Assembly: GCA_026389255.1 (NCBI GenBank)
Contig: JAPLIF010000284.1
Span: forward strand, 1 to 5,672
Origin: Cyanobacteriota bacterium
GTDB taxonomy: Bacteria; Cyanobacteriota; Cyanobacteriia; PCC-6307; Cyanobiaceae
Direction of reading: 5' to 3'
Length of the DNA: 5,672 bases
The translations under genes and the position numbers were made by a program. Below the pieces are notes generated by a model. The model was not told the DNA's origin. It saw only the letters and a program-made list of their open reading frames with translations, and searched no databases. The stretch's first letter is position 1. The number at the start of each line of letters is the position of its first letter. Shown here piece after piece: positions 5,051 to 5,672 of the stretch.

Positions 5051-5672
5051 ATGCTTCTTTCTCTGAATCGCCACCAGTGGGCTGTCCTGTTTGCCGCCTG
5101 GTTGGGCTGGGGGCTGGACATCTTTGATGGTCTGTTGTTCAACTTCGTCGCCCCCAATGCCGTGCCCAGCCTGCTGGGCCTGACGATCGGCTCGCCAGAG
5201 GCCAAGGCCGCCACCCTTTATTGGACGGGCCTGATCACGGCCCTGCTGCTGATCGGCTGGGCGATTGGGGGCATCATCTTTGGCAGGGTGTGCGATCGCA
5301 TCGGCCGCACCCGCACCCTGCTGTTGACGATGGTGCTCTATTCGATCGGTACCTTTGCCTGCGCCTTTGCCCCCAACATGGGCACCTTGATCGTCTTCCG
5401 GCTGCTGGCCAGCCTGGGCATCGGCGGAGAATGGGCGGCTGGGGCGGCCATGGTGTCCGAGGAAATGCCGGAAAAGGTTCGCGTCGAAGCCGGCGCCCTG
5501 CTGTACACGTCGGCACCGATGGGCCTGTTTCTGGCCACGGCGGTGAACAGCCTGATCGCCGGCCATTGGTTGGCGGGCCAGCCGGAAACCTCCTGGCTGT
5601 TCGTGTTTCTCTCGGGGTTGCTGCCGGCGGCGGTGGCGTTTGGGGTGCGGAGGCTGGTGCATGAGGGGGAAC
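5051..5672 (+). CDS. Major facilitator superfamily transporter, 3' end beyond the window
   Basis: The frame starts at ATG 5051 and stays open to the window edge (207 codons), covering roughly the first six membrane helices of a 12-helix MFS carrier. TM1 is about residues 9-31 (VLFAAWLGWGLDIFDGLLF, with acidic D23 and D26 as in organic-acid/sugar-acid carriers). TM2 (about 57-79) leads into MFS motif A, G-R-V-C-D-R-I-G-R-T-R at 78-88. TM3 is about 88-108, TM4 carries RLLASLGIGGEWAAGAAMVSE (117-137), and TM5/6 lie at about 149-171 and 181-200. The RxxxxxGIGGEW pattern is typical of metabolite:H+ symporters of the aromatic-acid and sialate-type groups. An in-frame stop (TGA, 5036-5038) upstream supports this start; no clear Shine-Dalgarno sequence is seen. 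It follows cynS by 180 nt on the same strand, but a cyanate role would be a guess and CynX is a different MFS branch. Substrate unknown. Confidence 0.88.
   Translation, partial: MLLSLNRHQWAVLFAAWLGWGLDIFDGLLFNFVAPNAVPSLLGLTIGSPEAKAATLYWTGLITALLLIGWAIGGIIFGRVCDRIGRTRTLLLTMVLYSIGTFACAFAPNMGTLIVFRLLASLGIGGEWAAGAAMVSEEMPEKVRVEAGALLYTSAPMGLFLATAVNSLIAGHWLAGQPETSWLFVFLSGLLPAAVAFGVRRLVHEGE
5292..5299. repeat. HIP1 octamer palindrome GCGATCGC
   Basis: A perfect GCGATCGC lies inside the MFS gene, covering parts of the codons for C-D-R in motif A. HIP1 is strongly over-represented in many cyanobacterial genomes and serves here mainly as a taxonomic hint. I found only this one perfect copy in the window. 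Confidence 0.75.

Noticed and set aside
5038..5127. Alternative ATG at 5038 for the gene after cynS
   Set aside because: It is in a different frame from the MFS protein and stops after about 29 codons with no recognisable content.
4880..5662. Long minus-strand open frame (260 codons) opposite the MFS gene
   Set aside because: The plus-strand frame has clear MFS helices and motif A. The minus-strand product is a low-complexity Gln/Arg/His/Gly-rich chain with no family features, a typical shadow of GC-rich coding DNA.

Overview
The window looks like chromosome of a GC-rich cyanobacterium of the Synechococcus/Cyanobium type. Supporting signs are a perfect HIP1 octamer (GCGATCGC, 5292-5299), a cyanase that reads like cyanobacterial CynS, an HlyD-type adaptor with a cyanobacterial look, and a glycerate kinase fitting photorespiratory metabolism. 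The genus is inference only. There is no sign of phage, insertion sequence, CRISPR array or tRNA.

Layout: (1) 1-1131 (+), the 3' part of an HlyD-family membrane-fusion protein for a type I-like exporter; its start lies before the window. (2) 1132-1308 (+), a 58-codon ORF that begins on the base after that stop codon. (3) 1330-1926 (-), a TVP38/TMEM64 (VTT-domain) inner-membrane protein, convergent with 1-2. (4) 1983-3119 (+), a CorA-type Mg2+ channel, divergent from the TVP38 gene across 56 bases. (5) 3158-4315 (-), glycerate 2-kinase, convergent with corA. (6) 4427-4870 (+), cyanase cynS, divergent from glycerate kinase; it carries an in-frame amber codon (TAG, 4475-4477) at codon 17 while the rest of the gene is intact. 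(7) 4871-5050, a gap with three stem-loops whose minus strand resembles part of a cobalamin riboswitch. (8) 5051-5672 (+), the N-terminal half of an MFS transporter that runs off the window.

Most of these are single-gene units in alternating orientation, so no multi-gene pathway is evident. The only likely co-transcribed pairs are the HlyD gene with the 58-codon ORF and, possibly, cynS with the MFS gene. I do not see a clearly new system. The strongest observation is the interrupted cynS. The next is the structured element just downstream of it, which, if read on the minus strand, points antisense into cynS.
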